Assembly: GCA_947476535.1 (NCBI GenBank) | Contig: CANJRC010000014.1 | Coordinates: forward strand, 1 to 54,092 | DNA length: 54,092 nt | Source: Betaproteobacteria bacterium | Lineage (GTDB): Bacteria > Pseudomonadota > Gammaproteobacteria > Burkholderiales > SG8-39 | Direction: 5' to 3' | Part shown: one piece after another, positions 1 through 8,333 of the stretch | Position numbering within the stretch: the stretch's first letter is position 1 | Layout of the letters: each line of letters begins with the position of its first letter | Made by a program: the position numbers and the translations under genes | The notes under the pieces: model-generated | Seen by the model: only the letters and a program-made list of their open reading frames with translations | Database searches by the model: none | Told to the model about the DNA's origin: nothing

Positions 1-173
1 GCCCTGATCAATCTGAGCAAATGGGGACGGCCACTCACAGGACAGTTGCGTCCGGTGTGAGCCAAGTGAGTGGATATACCTCGCATTCCCTCTCAAAATC
101 GCCCTCATGATGATAAAAATGTCGTTCAATTCACAAATTCAACCGAATCGCGTTCATCTGTCGCCTCGCGCGA
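1..173. other. Window edge, no gene recognised
   Basis: This stretch lies downstream of the minus-strand aceE stop. I see no convincing reading frame, ribosome binding site or clear hairpin in it. In many proteobacteria aceF (dihydrolipoamide acetyltransferase) follows aceE directly, but no start of such a gene can be seen before the window ends. Confidence 0.5.
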
Positions 174-2801
174 CTACTTGATCAGCGATTCCTTAGGCAA
201 GCGATCGTCGATGGTGGCAAGCGCGGCGCGCACGATGTGCCGGCGATCAACCTGGAAGGCTTCGCGCAGCGCGGCACGCGTGTCGCTGCGGCCGAAACCG
301 TCCGTGCCCAGCGACACGTAGCGCCGCCCCTCGGGCGCGTAAGGGCGCGGCAGGTCGGCCACGGCGCGCACGTAGTCGCTGGCGGCGATGATTGGCCCGC
401 GCGTCGGCGCGAGGCAGCGATGCACATGCGCTTGCCGCACATCGCCTGCCCCGCCGGCCAGCACCGCGCGCTCGCGCTCCAGGCCGTCGCGACGCAGCTC
501 GCTCCAACTGGTCACGCTCCAGACATTGGCGGCGATCCCGTGCTCCTTGGCCAGCACGCCGGCTGCCGCGATCACTTCGCGCAGGATGGTCCCGCTGCCC
601 AGCAACTGCACCACCGCATCGTCCGCCCCTTGCAGCAGATACATGCCGGAGAGGATGCCCGGCACGGCATCGTCAGGCAGCGCCGGGTGCACGTAGTTCT
701 CGTTCATCACCGTCACGTAATAGAACAGGTCCTCCTGCGCCTCGAGCATGCGCCGCGCCCCGTCCTGCACGATGACCGTGAGCTCGTAGCCGAAACAGGG
801 ATCCCAGGCGCGGCAGTTCGGGATGGTCGAGGCCACCAGGTGGCTGGAGCCATCCTGGTGCTGCAACCCTTCGCCCGACAGCGTTGTGCGGCCCGCCGTG
901 GCGCCAATGAGAAAGCCGCGCGAACGCGCATCGGCGGCGGCCCAGATCTGGTCGCCCACGCGCTGGAAGCCGAACATGGAGTAATAGATGAACACCGGCA
1001 GCATGGGCAGGCCGCTGGTGCTGTAGCTGGTGGCCGCGGCCACCCAGGATGCCATGGCGCCGGCCTCGGTGATGCCTTCCTCGAGGATCTGGCCGTCGCG
1101 CGCTTCCTTGTAATACAGCAGCTCGTCCTTGTCCTCGGGCTCGTAGAGCTGGCCCACGGCCGAATAGATGCCGACCTGCCGGAACAGGTTGGCCATGCCG
1201 AAGGTGCGCGCCTCGTCGGCCACGATGGGCACCACGCGCGGTCCGATCTCCGGCTCGCGCAGGAGCTGCGACAAGAGCTGAGCGAACACCATGGTGGTCG
1301 ATTGCTCGCGCTCGGCCGAGCCAGCCAGCAATTTCACGAAGCGATCGAGTGGTGGCACCGCCAGCTTCGGCGCGGCGGCCGAGCGCGCCGGCAGGTAACC
1401 GCCCAGCGCCGCGCGGCGCGCATGCAGGTACTTCATCTCGGCCGTATCCGCCGCCGGCTTGCAGAAGCGCAGCTGCGCGATGTCCTCGTCGGACATCGGC
1501 ACGGCGAAGCGATCACGGAACTCCAGCAGTGCATCGGTCTCCAGCTTCTTCTGCTGGTGCGTGGTCATCTTGCCCTGGCCCCAATGCCCCATGCCGTAAC
1601 CCTTTTTGGTCTGGGCGAGGATGACGCTGGGCTGGCCGCGGTGGCCTGCTGCTGCATGATAGGCGGAGAAGATCTTCACGGTGTCGTGGCCGCCGCGGCG
1701 CAGCCGGTCGATGTCGCTGTCGCTCAGGTGCGCCACCAGCGACTGCAGCTCAGGGTATTTGTTGAAGAAATGCTCGCGGTTGAATCGCCCGTCGGTGGCG
1801 GCATAGGTCTGGAATTCGCCATCCACGGTTTCATGCAGTCGTTTGAGCAGCACGCCGCCCTCGTCGCGCGCGAACAACGGATCCCAGTCCGCCCCCCACA
1901 GCACCTTGATGACGTTCCAGCCGGCGCCCGCGAACAGGCCTTCGAGCTCCTGGATGATTGAGCCGTTGCCGCGCACCGGCCCGTCGAGCCGCTGCAGGTT
2001 GCAGTTCACCACCACGACGAGGTTGTCGAGGTGCTCGCGCGCGGCCAGCGACAGGCCCGCCAGCGACTCCGGCTCGTCCATCTCGCCATCCCCGACCACC
2101 GCCCAGACCTTGCGGTTCGCGGTGTCCTGCAGACTTCGGTCGCGCAGGTACCGCAGGAAACGCGCCTGGTAGATGGCGTTGATCACGCCGATGCCCATGG
2201 AACCGGTCGGGAACTGCCAGAAATCGGGCATCAGCATGGGATGCGGGTAGGACGACAGCCCCTCGCCGCCCACCTCGCGGCGATAGTTGGCGAGTTGCGC
2301 GTCTTCCAGCCGTCCCTCGAGGAAAGCGCGCGCATACACGCCCGGCGCCGAATGCGGCTGGAAGTACACCAGGTCGCCGGACTGCCCGGCGCGAAAGAAA
2401 TGGTTGAACCCGACCTCGAACAGGTCCGCCGCCGAGGCGTAGCTGGCGATGTGTCCGCCCAGTTCGGCATTGGCACGGTTGGCGCGCACCACCATGGCGA
2501 GCGCGTTCCAGCGGATGATCGCCGACAGTCGCGCCTCGACCTCAAGGTTGCCGGGAAATTGCGGCTGGTCGGCCAGCGCGATGGTGTTGCAGTACGGCGT
2601 GTTGAACACCGGCGGCAGGCGTACCTTCCTCACGCGCGCGTGCTCGAGCAACCGGCGCAGCAGGTAGGTCGCGCGCGCGGGGCCTTCGTGCTCGATGATG
2701 GCGTCGAAGGCGTCCAGCCACTCGCGCGTCTCGACGGCATCGGCGTCCTTCGCGCCGATTCGCCAGAACGCATCGGTGAATGTATCAGTCAGGTCCGACA
2801 T
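174..2801 (-). CDS. aceE: Pyruvate dehydrogenase E1 component, homodimeric type
   Basis: Thiamine-diphosphate-dependent E1 that decarboxylates pyruvate and reductively acetylates the lipoyl groups of E2 in the cytoplasmic pyruvate dehydrogenase complex. The 875-residue product is close to E. coli AceE (887). It has the homodimeric-E1 N-terminus (MSDLTDTFTDAFWR), the ThDP/Mg motif GDGEMDEPESLAG followed by NCNLQRLDGPVRGN, and the C-terminal transketolase-like domain ending TDGFGRSDTRAALR. The ATG at 2801 is chosen over an in-frame codon at 2858 because AGGAG lies just upstream and the family N-terminus begins there. The E2 and E3 genes are not in the window. AceE is well conserved, so the call is secure. 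Confidence 0.96.
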   Translation of the reverse strand: MSDLTDTFTDAFWRIGAKDADAVETREWLDAFDAIIEHEGPARATYLLRRLLEHARVRKVRLPPVFNTPYCNTIALADQPQFPGNLEVEARLSAIIRWNALAMVVRANRANAELGGHIASYASAADLFEVGFNHFFRAGQSGDLVYFQPHSAPGVYARAFLEGRLEDAQLANYRREVGGEGLSSYPHPMLMPDFWQFPTGSMGIGVINAIYQARFLRYLRDRSLQDTANRKVWAVVGDGEMDEPESLAGLSLAAREHLDNLVVVVNCNLQRLDGPVRGNGSIIQELEGLFAGAGWNVIKVLWGADWDPLFARDEGGVLLKRLHETVDGEFQTYAATDGRFNREHFFNKYPELQSLVAHLSDSDIDRLRRGGHDTVKIFSAYHAAAGHRGQPSVILAQTKKGYGMGHWGQGKMTTHQQKKLETDALLEFRDRFAVPMSDEDIAQLRFCKPAADTAEMKYLHARRAALGGYLPARSAAAPKLAVPPLDRFVKLLAGSAEREQSTTMVFAQLLSQLLREPEIGPRVVPIVADEARTFGMANLFRQVGIYSAVGQLYEPEDKDELLYYKEARDGQILEEGITEAGAMASWVAAATSYSTSGLPMLPVFIYYSMFGFQRVGDQIWAAADARSRGFLIGATAGRTTLSGEGLQHQDGSSHLVASTIPNCRAWDPCFGYELTVIVQDGARRMLEAQEDLFYYVTVMNENYVHPALPDDAVPGILSGMYLLQGADDAVVQLLGSGTILREVIAAAGVLAKEHGIAANVWSVTSWSELRRDGLERERAVLAGGAGDVRQAHVHRCLAPTRGPIIAASDYVRAVADLPRPYAPEGRRYVSLGTDGFGRSDTRAALREAFQVDRRHIVRAALATIDDRLPKESLIK

Positions 2802-2981
2802 GCCGCTTCTCCTATTCGCCGTGCCAGGACTTCCGGCCTGCCCAAGCGTTGGCCCCATGATCGATTATAGAAACATCGATACCGATCACAAGAGCTATTG
2901 CTTGCCGGGGAAGGCTCACCCCATGAGCCACTCACCCCCCAGACTGAATCCGATGGAGCCACCAGCCCCCCGGAGACCGAC

Positions 2982-3257
2982 ATGAGCTTCACCCGCCACG
3001 CCCTCATCCGCATGCAGCAGCGCGGCATCCGCGCAGACGTCGTGGAGGACCTGCTCGACTTCGGCCGCACGACGCACGACCACCGGGGCGCCGAGATCGT
3101 GTTCTTCGACAAGGCAGCACGGCAACGGATGGCGCGCGAACGCGGCGAGGACGCTCTGCGGCACCTGGGCAGGCGCTTGCACGCGTACCTCGTCATGAGC
3201 GCCGGCGGCGACGTGCTCACCGTGGGCCACCGTACACGGCGAATCCGCCGCCATTAA
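2982..3257 (+). CDS. Small DUF4258-type protein
   Basis: A 91-residue protein starting MSFTRHALIRMQQRGI, which matches the DUF4258 pattern: a leading H-A, then RMxxRGI, then a strand-rich core with RRLHAYLVMSAGGDVLTVGHR. DUF4258 proteins are short and of unknown function; some sit beside HTH genes in toxin-antitoxin-like pairs, but no partner is visible here. The ATG at 2982 is preferred to an in-frame ATG at 2898 because GGAG precedes it at normal spacing and the family homology begins there. It lies divergent from aceE. Family assignment is from motif memory. Confidence 0.7.
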   Translation: MSFTRHALIRMQQRGIRADVVEDLLDFGRTTHDHRGAEIVFFDKAARQRMARERGEDALRHLGRRLHAYLVMSAGGDVLTVGHRTRRIRRH

Positions 3258-3272
3258 GCCTTTGGAGACGAA

Positions 3273-3341
3273 GTGCAGACCTTAATCGAGTACTTGCCGC
3301 TGCTTCTGGCGGCACTGCTGTGGATGTGGTCCGGTGTCTAG
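3273..3341 (+). CDS. Possible 22-residue hydrophobic peptide
   Basis: Begins GTG at 3273 with GGAGA 5-9 bases upstream, 15 bases after the DUF4258 stop. The translation, VQTLIEYLPLLL then AALLWMWSGV, is one short transmembrane-like segment. It could be a real small membrane protein co-transcribed with the DUF4258 gene, or the start of a gene cut off by the rearrangement, since the desaturase remnant begins only 5 bases after the stop. No family recognised. Confidence 0.35.
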   Translation: MQTLIEYLPLLLAALLWMWSGV

Positions 3342-3345
3342 GCGC

Positions 3346-3470
3346 ACGCCTTCAGCTGCCGGGCAAACCCCGCCAGCGGCGCAATACCGCTCTCCTCAGC
3401 GCGTCGGCACCAGTCCTGCAGCCGGGCGACGAGCTGGTCGCTGCTTTCCAGCGAACGGCCCCACAGCGCC
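3346..3470 (-). pseudogene. 3' fragment of a second desaturase copy
   Basis: These 125 bases match 6491-6615, the 3' end of the intact desaturase gene, at a constant offset of 3145 with one mismatch seen (3457 versus 6602). On the minus strand they encode ALWGRSLESSDQLVARLQDW and on to the C-terminus, as in the intact protein. The homology stops abruptly at 3470/3471, where IS256-type sequence begins. Together with the internal fragment at 6210-6446 this is a broken duplicate of the neighbouring gene. Confidence 0.9.
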
Positions 3471-3634
3471 CGTCGTCTATCTGGCGATCTGAACCGTCGA
3501 TCATAAATTAAATCAGGATTAAACGATGCCGATGCAGGACTGGAAGGCGGCGATGATTCCATTTACCATCCAGTTTGAAGAGCAGATCAGGCGGCACTGA
3601 TTTAAATCCCGATTACACAAAATCCCGGACACCC
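3471..3634 (+). mobile_element. IS256-family remnant: transposase tail and terminal repeat
   Basis: In the frame starting at 3475 the translation runs VYLAI, stop, TVDHKLNQD, stop, TMPMQDWKAAM, then IPFTIQFEEQIRRH and the stop ending at 3600. This follows the C-terminal pattern of IS256/Mutator transposases (YLA-x-N then P-x-x-W-x-x-A-x-x-x-F-x-I-x-F-E). Two in-frame stops show decay. After the stop, GATTACACAAAATCCCGGAC and ACCC (3611-3634) resemble the right terminal inverted repeats of this family, written TTTACACAAAAT...GGACAC. The left end of the element is absent. The repeat ends 4 bases before the ATG of the next gene. Assignment is from remembered family motifs. Confidence 0.7.
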
Positions 3635-3638
3635 GCCG

Positions 3639-6179
3639 ATGAAGAAAAAAACCACCCGATTGCCGGTCGTGACGACAGCACTTACCGTGCTCACCTTCGG
3701 GGCATTGCTTTGCTTTTCATTCGAGTCATACCTTTTGGTGCAGGCCAAAGCCTCGGCAGTGCAACATGCCAATCGCGTCGCAGGTCAACTCGAACAGCGT
3801 CTCACCCAAGGGCTTGGCGCCACCTACGCGCTCGCTGCACTGGTTAAACAAGGCAACGGGAGTATTCAGGATTTCCACGGCGTTTCCAAACAGCTCATTG
3901 CCATAAGCCCGGGGATCTCTTCGCTGCAAATTGCCCCAAACGGCGTAATCCAGAGCGTCGAACCGCTGAGCGGCAATGAGATTGTGATCGGCCAAAATCT
4001 CTTGACGGATGACAAACGCAACAAGGAAGCCAAGTTGGCCGTACAAACGGGTCGGTTGACGCTCGCCGGTCCGTTTGTACTGTTGCAAGGCGGAGAAGCT
4101 GTCGTTGGACGATTGCCTGTGTTCCTGGGCGACAAACAAGACGCGTTCTGGGGTTTCACTACGGCTGTGCTGAGAATGTCCGACTTGCTCAATGCCTCGC
4201 ACTTGGCGGATCTTGATCTTGCCGGATACAACCATGAAGTTTGGCGTAACCATCCCGACACTGACACGCGACATGTCCTGGCCCAGGCCAGGCAGTCCTT
4301 TTCTGACGAGCCGGTAACAGTTCCCATTGATGTGCCCAACGGCCGTTGGTTTTTGAGCCTCGCCCCGACTGCGGGCTGGTTCAGTGTCTTAAGGCTGTTC
4401 GCCGAAAGCATCCTTGTTCTTTTTTTCACCATGATGAGCGGCTGGACCGTACATCTTTTTTTGCGCAACCAGCAGGCCTTGATAAAAAGTGAGGCCGATC
4501 TCCATATAGCCGCCATAGCCTTCGAAGCCCGGGTCGGCGTTGTCGTAACCGACGCCGATGCCGTGATCCTTCGGGTCAATCAGACTTTCACGGAAACTAC
4601 GGGGTATTCGGCGGAAGAGCTTATCGGGCAGACCCCGCGTCTGTTCAAATCTGAACGTCATGATGCGGACTTCTATACATCAATGTGGCAAAGCTTGAAA
4701 CATGACGGCGTATGGCAAGGTGAAGTCTGGGACCGTCACAAGAACGGCGAAATCTATCCAAAGTGGTTGAACATCAGTGCCATAAAGGACAAATACGGCG
4801 CAATCACCCACTACGTGGGCACACAGAACGACATCAGCGATCAGAAAGCGGCAGAGGCCAAGATAATAAATCTGGCCTTCTACGATCCGCTGACCCAACT
4901 GCCAAACCGGCGGCTCCTTCTGGATCGTCTGCACCAGGCCCTGGCCACCAGCGCGCGTACCGGCCACAAAGGGGCGCTGCTGTTTATCGACCTAGATGAC
5001 TTCAAGACCCTGAATGACAGTCTCGGCCACGATGCCGGGGACCAGCTGCTGCAACAAGTGGCTCAGCGCCTGACTTCCTTCTTGCGCGAATCGGACACCG
5101 TGGCCAGACTTGGCGGCGATGAGTTCGTGGTCATGTTAAACGACCTGAGCGCGGATTCTTCGGAAGCGGCCACCCAGGCCCAAACGGCGGGCGAAAGAAT
5201 TCTGACCGCCCTCAACCAGCCCTACTCGCTTGGAAGTTACCAACACCACAGCACCCCGAGCATCGGTGTGGCCATGATAGGTACCAGTCAGGACACCGTC
5301 GAAGATTTACTCAAGCGGGCGGATATTGCCATGTACCAGGCCAAGGCGGCAGGGCGAAATACCTTACGATTTTTCGATCCTGAAATTCAAGCCGCCGTCA
5401 GCGCCCGGGTAGAAATGTACAAGGATCTGCGCGAGGCCATATTGCAGAAACAGTTTCTCCTCCACTACCAACCCCAATTGGATAAAGGCGGTCGTACGAT
5501 TGGCGCCGAAGCGTTGCTGCGCTGGCAGCATCAGCAACGCGGCTGGGTACAGCCAGACGAGTTTATTCCCCTGGCTGAAGAAACCGGGACCATCCTGCCT
5601 CTGGGCCAATGGGTGCTGGAAACCGCTTGCGCCCAATTAGCCCTATGGGCAGCAAAGCCGTCGTTAGCCCATCTTACGATCGCGGTGAATGTCAGCGCCC
5701 GCCAATTCTATCAATCTGACTTCGTTGATCAGGTGCTCAAAACACTCAAAGCCACGGGCGCCAATCCACAGCGGCTCAAGATCGAGTTGACTGAAAGCAC
5801 TCTGGTGGAGAACCTGGAGGACATCATCGCAAAAATGACTGCACTGAAGTCCATCGGCGTGAGCTTCTCGATGGATGACTTCGGCATCGGCTATTCCAGC
5901 CTTTCCTACCTGAAACGAATGCCGCTGGATCAGTTAAAAATAGACCAGTCGTTTGTCCACAACATCACCACCGATCAAAAGGATGCCGCAATTTGCAGAG
6001 CCATTGTGGCGGTGGCGCAGAGCATGGGACTGGCGGTTATCGCTGAGGGCGTCGAAACGAAAGTTCAAAAAGATTTCCTGGCAAGCATCGGCTGCGATGC
6101 TTATCAAGGTTACTTTTTCAGTCGGCCAATAAGCATCGAAAGTTTCGAAAAATTTGCGCAATCGAATCAGGCGGACTAA
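3639..6179 (+). CDS. Membrane CHASE-like/PAS/GGDEF/EAL cyclic-di-GMP enzyme
   Basis: An 846-residue inner-membrane signalling protein predicted to make and/or degrade cyclic-di-GMP. It has an N-terminal membrane segment (about residues 10-35), a CHASE-like periplasmic sensor (about 45-245), a second membrane segment (about 247-275), a PAS domain with PAC tail (about 285-403), GGDEF (about 410-580) and EAL (about 595-840). GGDEF is intact at 492-496, and an RxxD inhibitory site (RESD, 483-486) sits 5 residues before it. EAL is intact at 624-626 and DDFGIGYSSL at 747-756, so both catalytic halves may be active. No ribosome binding site precedes the ATG, because IS256-type terminal sequence reaches to 3634. 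Its AT-richer codon use than neighbouring genes suggests transfer. Confidence 0.93.
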   Translation: MKKKTTRLPVVTTALTVLTFGALLCFSFESYLLVQAKASAVQHANRVAGQLEQRLTQGLGATYALAALVKQGNGSIQDFHGVSKQLIAISPGISSLQIAPNGVIQSVEPLSGNEIVIGQNLLTDDKRNKEAKLAVQTGRLTLAGPFVLLQGGEAVVGRLPVFLGDKQDAFWGFTTAVLRMSDLLNASHLADLDLAGYNHEVWRNHPDTDTRHVLAQARQSFSDEPVTVPIDVPNGRWFLSLAPTAGWFSVLRLFAESILVLFFTMMSGWTVHLFLRNQQALIKSEADLHIAAIAFEARVGVVVTDADAVILRVNQTFTETTGYSAEELIGQTPRLFKSERHDADFYTSMWQSLKHDGVWQGEVWDRHKNGEIYPKWLNISAIKDKYGAITHYVGTQNDISDQKAAEAKIINLAFYDPLTQLPNRRLLLDRLHQALATSARTGHKGALLFIDLDDFKTLNDSLGHDAGDQLLQQVAQRLTSFLRESDTVARLGGDEFVVMLNDLSADSSEAATQAQTAGERILTALNQPYSLGSYQHHSTPSIGVAMIGTSQDTVEDLLKRADIAMYQAKAAGRNTLRFFDPEIQAAVSARVEMYKDLREAILQKQFLLHYQPQLDKGGRTIGAEALLRWQHQQRGWVQPDEFIPLAEETGTILPLGQWVLETACAQLALWAAKPSLAHLTIAVNVSARQFYQSDFVDQVLKTLKATGANPQRLKIELTESTLVENLEDIIAKMTALKSIGVSFSMDDFGIGYSSLSYLKRMPLDQLKIDQSFVHNITTDQKDAAICRAIVAVAQSMGLAVIAEGVETKVQKDFLASIGCDAYQGYFFSRPISIESFEKFAQSNQAD

Positions 6180-6209
6180 AGGGAGTCAAAGCCAATCCCC
6201 CGGGCGTAT

Positions 6210-6446
6210 AGCTCTTCCCCGCCAATCAGGATGCCATGTTGGTGCTGGCGTCCTCGGTCGGCGAGACGCGATAGCCGAACCAATGGCCGATGCCATTGAT
6301 GACACCGGCCGCCCAGAAGGGGATCCAGACAATCTGCGTAATCAGGATCAGCACGCCCAGGACCAGGCCATAGAGCAGCACGTCCGTCAGCCCCGTGAGG
6401 ATAAGGCCGAACAACACCCGGCATGAATACAGGTTGCGCTCGACCC
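6210..6446 (-). pseudogene. Internal fragment of a second desaturase copy
   Basis: The bases are a diverged copy of 7042-7287 inside the intact desaturase, with a 9-base deletion near 6234 and scattered substitutions. The minus-strand translation shows LTGLTDVLLYGL, WIPFWAAGVINGIGHWFGYR and IGGEEL, then loses homology just before the third histidine box. The 5' part of the gene and the stretch equivalent to 6616-7041 are missing. The latter gap is where the IS256 remnant and the GGDEF/EAL gene now sit. The order and orientation of both fragments fit one disrupted tandem copy. Confidence 0.88.
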
Positions 6447-6482
6447 CCGCCAGACAAGGGTTTCAGGGATTTCGATCAGGCA

Positions 6483-7667
6483 CTAGCCATACGCCTTCAG
6501 CTGCCGGGCAAACCCCGCCAGCGGCGCAATACCGCTCTCCTCAGCGCGTCGGCACCAGTCCTGCAGCCGGGCGACGAGCTGGTCGCTGCTTTCCAGCGAA
6601 CGACCCCACAGCGCCTTGAGCTCTCGCCGCATGGCAAGCAATTTCAGCAGTGCGGGCGAGTTTGAAAGACCCGACTCGAGCAGCTCGCGTTCACGCGCCA
6701 GCAGCACGCGCTCCTCGCTGAACAGCCAGTGCTTGAGCTTGTGCAGCCGCTCGGCTTCGCGCGGCGATCGCTGCTTGAGTTTGGCAAGCTCTTCAGCCCA
6801 GGTGGCCTGGATGGCATCCGCATAGCGCGACAGCACGTCGTAACGATTGGTGATGACGGCACTCAGTGTCTGCTGGTCCAGCACGGGTTTAGGTACTCCC
6901 TGATGCGCCACCGGCGCCAAGTGCTTGACGCGCGCCATGCCCAGCGCGCGCAGGATGCTGATGTACACCCAGCCAATGTCGAATTCGTACCATTTGATGG
7001 AAAACTTGGCCGCCGTGGGGAAGGCGTGGTGGTTGTTGTGCAGCTCTTCCCCGCCAATCAGGATGCCCCAGGGTGCCATGTTGGTGCTGGCGTCCTCGGT
7101 CGGCGAGACGCGATAGCCGAACCAATGGCCGATGCCATTGATGACACCGGCCGCCCAAAAGGGTATCCAGGCAATCTGCGTAATCAGGATCAGCACGCCC
7201 GGGACCAGGCCATAGAGCAGCACGTCCGTCAGTCCTGTAAGTGTCAGGCCGAACAACACCCAGCGCGAATACAGGTTGCGCTCGATCCAGTCGTTGGGCG
7301 TGCCGTGGCCGTAACGCTCGACCATATCGGCATGCGCCGACTCGCGCACGTAAAGGATCACGCCTCCCCACAACACGGCATTGATGCCGAGCACCTGCGG
7401 GCTGTGCGGGTCGTCAACGGTTTCGCACTTGGCATGGTGCTTCCGGTGCACCGCCACCCACTCCTTGGTTCGCATGCCGGTGGTAAGCCACAGCCACAGG
7501 CGGAAGAAATGGCTGGGGATGGCACCGAGCTCCAGCGCATGGTGGGTCTGGCAACGATGCAGGAACAGGGTCACCGCGGCAATGGTGATATGGGTATAGC
7601 CCAACGCAACCAGCACGATGCCCCACCAGGGAAGGTCAAATACGCCGGAGAAGAGATGTAATTCCAT
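6483..7667 (-). CDS. Membrane fatty acid (acyl-CoA-type) desaturase
   Basis: A 394-residue diiron desaturase that introduces a double bond into a fatty acyl chain, probably to adjust membrane fluidity. Its three histidine boxes are HRCQTHH, HRKHH and HNNHH, the arrangement of bacterial delta-9-type front desaturases. Hydrophobic stretches lie before box 1 and between boxes 2 and 3 (TGLTDVLLYGLVPGVLILIT). A C-terminal extension of about 110 residues, rich in charged helix (YDVLSRYADAIQATWAEELA onward), is not part of the catalytic core. AAAGGA precedes the ATG at suitable spacing. Parts of this gene are duplicated to its left (6210-6446 and 3346-3470). Positional specificity cannot be read from sequence. 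Confidence 0.9.
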   Translation of the reverse strand: MELHLFSGVFDLPWWGIVLVALGYTHITIAAVTLFLHRCQTHHALELGAIPSHFFRLWLWLTTGMRTKEWVAVHRKHHAKCETVDDPHSPQVLGINAVLWGGVILYVRESAHADMVERYGHGTPNDWIERNLYSRWVLFGLTLTGLTDVLLYGLVPGVLILITQIAWIPFWAAGVINGIGHWFGYRVSPTEDASTNMAPWGILIGGEELHNNHHAFPTAAKFSIKWYEFDIGWVYISILRALGMARVKHLAPVAHQGVPKPVLDQQTLSAVITNRYDVLSRYADAIQATWAEELAKLKQRSPREAERLHKLKHWLFSEERVLLARERELLESGLSNSPALLKLLAMRRELKALWGRSLESSDQLVARLQDWCRRAEESGIAPLAGFARQLKAYG

Positions 7668-7878
7668 TCGTGTGTCCTTTTCAATGCCTTTTTCAACGCG
7701 CTTGAGGCAAGGGCCGCCTTCATCTAGAGTGGGCGGCTGGCGATGATTTTATAGTGGTCTATGTTACCGGAGGGGTGCCGGTCGGGGGAGATAAGGCTTA
7801 TATGGGGTCATTATGATCGATTACCAGGGGTGATGCGGCACCAGTCCTAGCTGAATCCAATAATTATTATCAAAGGAG

Positions 7879-8259
7879 ATGATTATCAAGACCATCCAGA
7901 CCAGCGCCGCGCCGGCGGCCATCGGCCCCTACTCGCAGGCCATCGTCTCGGACAAGCTCGTTTTCTGCTCCGGGCAGATTCCGCTGACACCAGAGGGCGC
8001 GGTTGCCGGGGCCGACATCGAAACTCAGGCTGAGCAGGTATTTCGCAACATCCGCGCCATTCTCAAGGAAGCGGGCACCGACCTTGGTGCCGTGGTGAAG
8101 GCAACGGTATTCGTGAAGGATCTCAACGACTTCGCCAAGCTGAACGCCGTGTACGAGCGCAACTTCGGCACCCACAAGCCGGCACGCTCGACGGTGGAGG
8201 CGTCACGACTGCCGCGCGATGTACTGGTCGAGATCGAGGTGATTGCGCGCCTACCCTAG
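7879..8259 (+). CDS. ridA: RidA-family imine/enamine deaminase
   Basis: A 126-residue YjgF/YER057c/UK114 protein; RidA hydrolyses reactive 2-aminoacrylate and other enamine/imine intermediates released by PLP enzymes. Family motifs are IGPYSQA near the N-terminus, FCSGQIPL, the QAEQVFRNIRAILKEAG helix, VFVKDLNDFAKLN and the catalytic arginine in PARSTVEASRLP. The start is awkward: AAGGAG (7873-7878) abuts the ATG at 7879 with no spacing, and there is no other in-frame ATG, GTG or TTG nearby, so initiation at ATT 7882 or ATC 7885 is conceivable. It is transcribed away from the desaturase. Confidence 0.93.
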   Translation: MIIKTIQTSAAPAAIGPYSQAIVSDKLVFCSGQIPLTPEGAVAGADIETQAEQVFRNIRAILKEAGTDLGAVVKATVFVKDLNDFAKLNAVYERNFGTHKPARSTVEASRLPRDVLVEIEVIARLP

Positions 8260-8261
8260 CA

Positions 8262-8291
8262 GCGCGGCCGAGCTTGCGTAGCAGGCCGCGC
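8262..8291. terminator. GC-rich hairpin between convergent genes
   Basis: GCGCGGCC (8262-8269) and GGCCGCGC (8284-8291) form a perfect 8-pair stem with a 14-base loop in the gap between ridA and the convergent flavoprotein gene. No T-run follows on either strand, so this is at best a weak or Rho-assisted terminator. Confidence 0.4.
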
Positions 8292-8333
8292 GGTCCCTCT
8301 AGCCGTGCGGCGCCCTCCGGGCGAATGGACGCA

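Noticed and set aside
237-1961. Long open frame of 574 codons on the plus strand
   Set aside because: It is antisense to aceE, has no ribosome binding site and shows low-complexity Arg/His/Gly-rich translation typical of the opposite strand of GC-rich genes.
3586-6174. ATCAGGCGG at both ends of the GGDEF/EAL segment as a target-site duplication
   Set aside because: The left copy lies within the IS256 transposase tail and the right one within the GGDEF/EAL coding end, so neither is at a junction; a 9-base match is likely chance.
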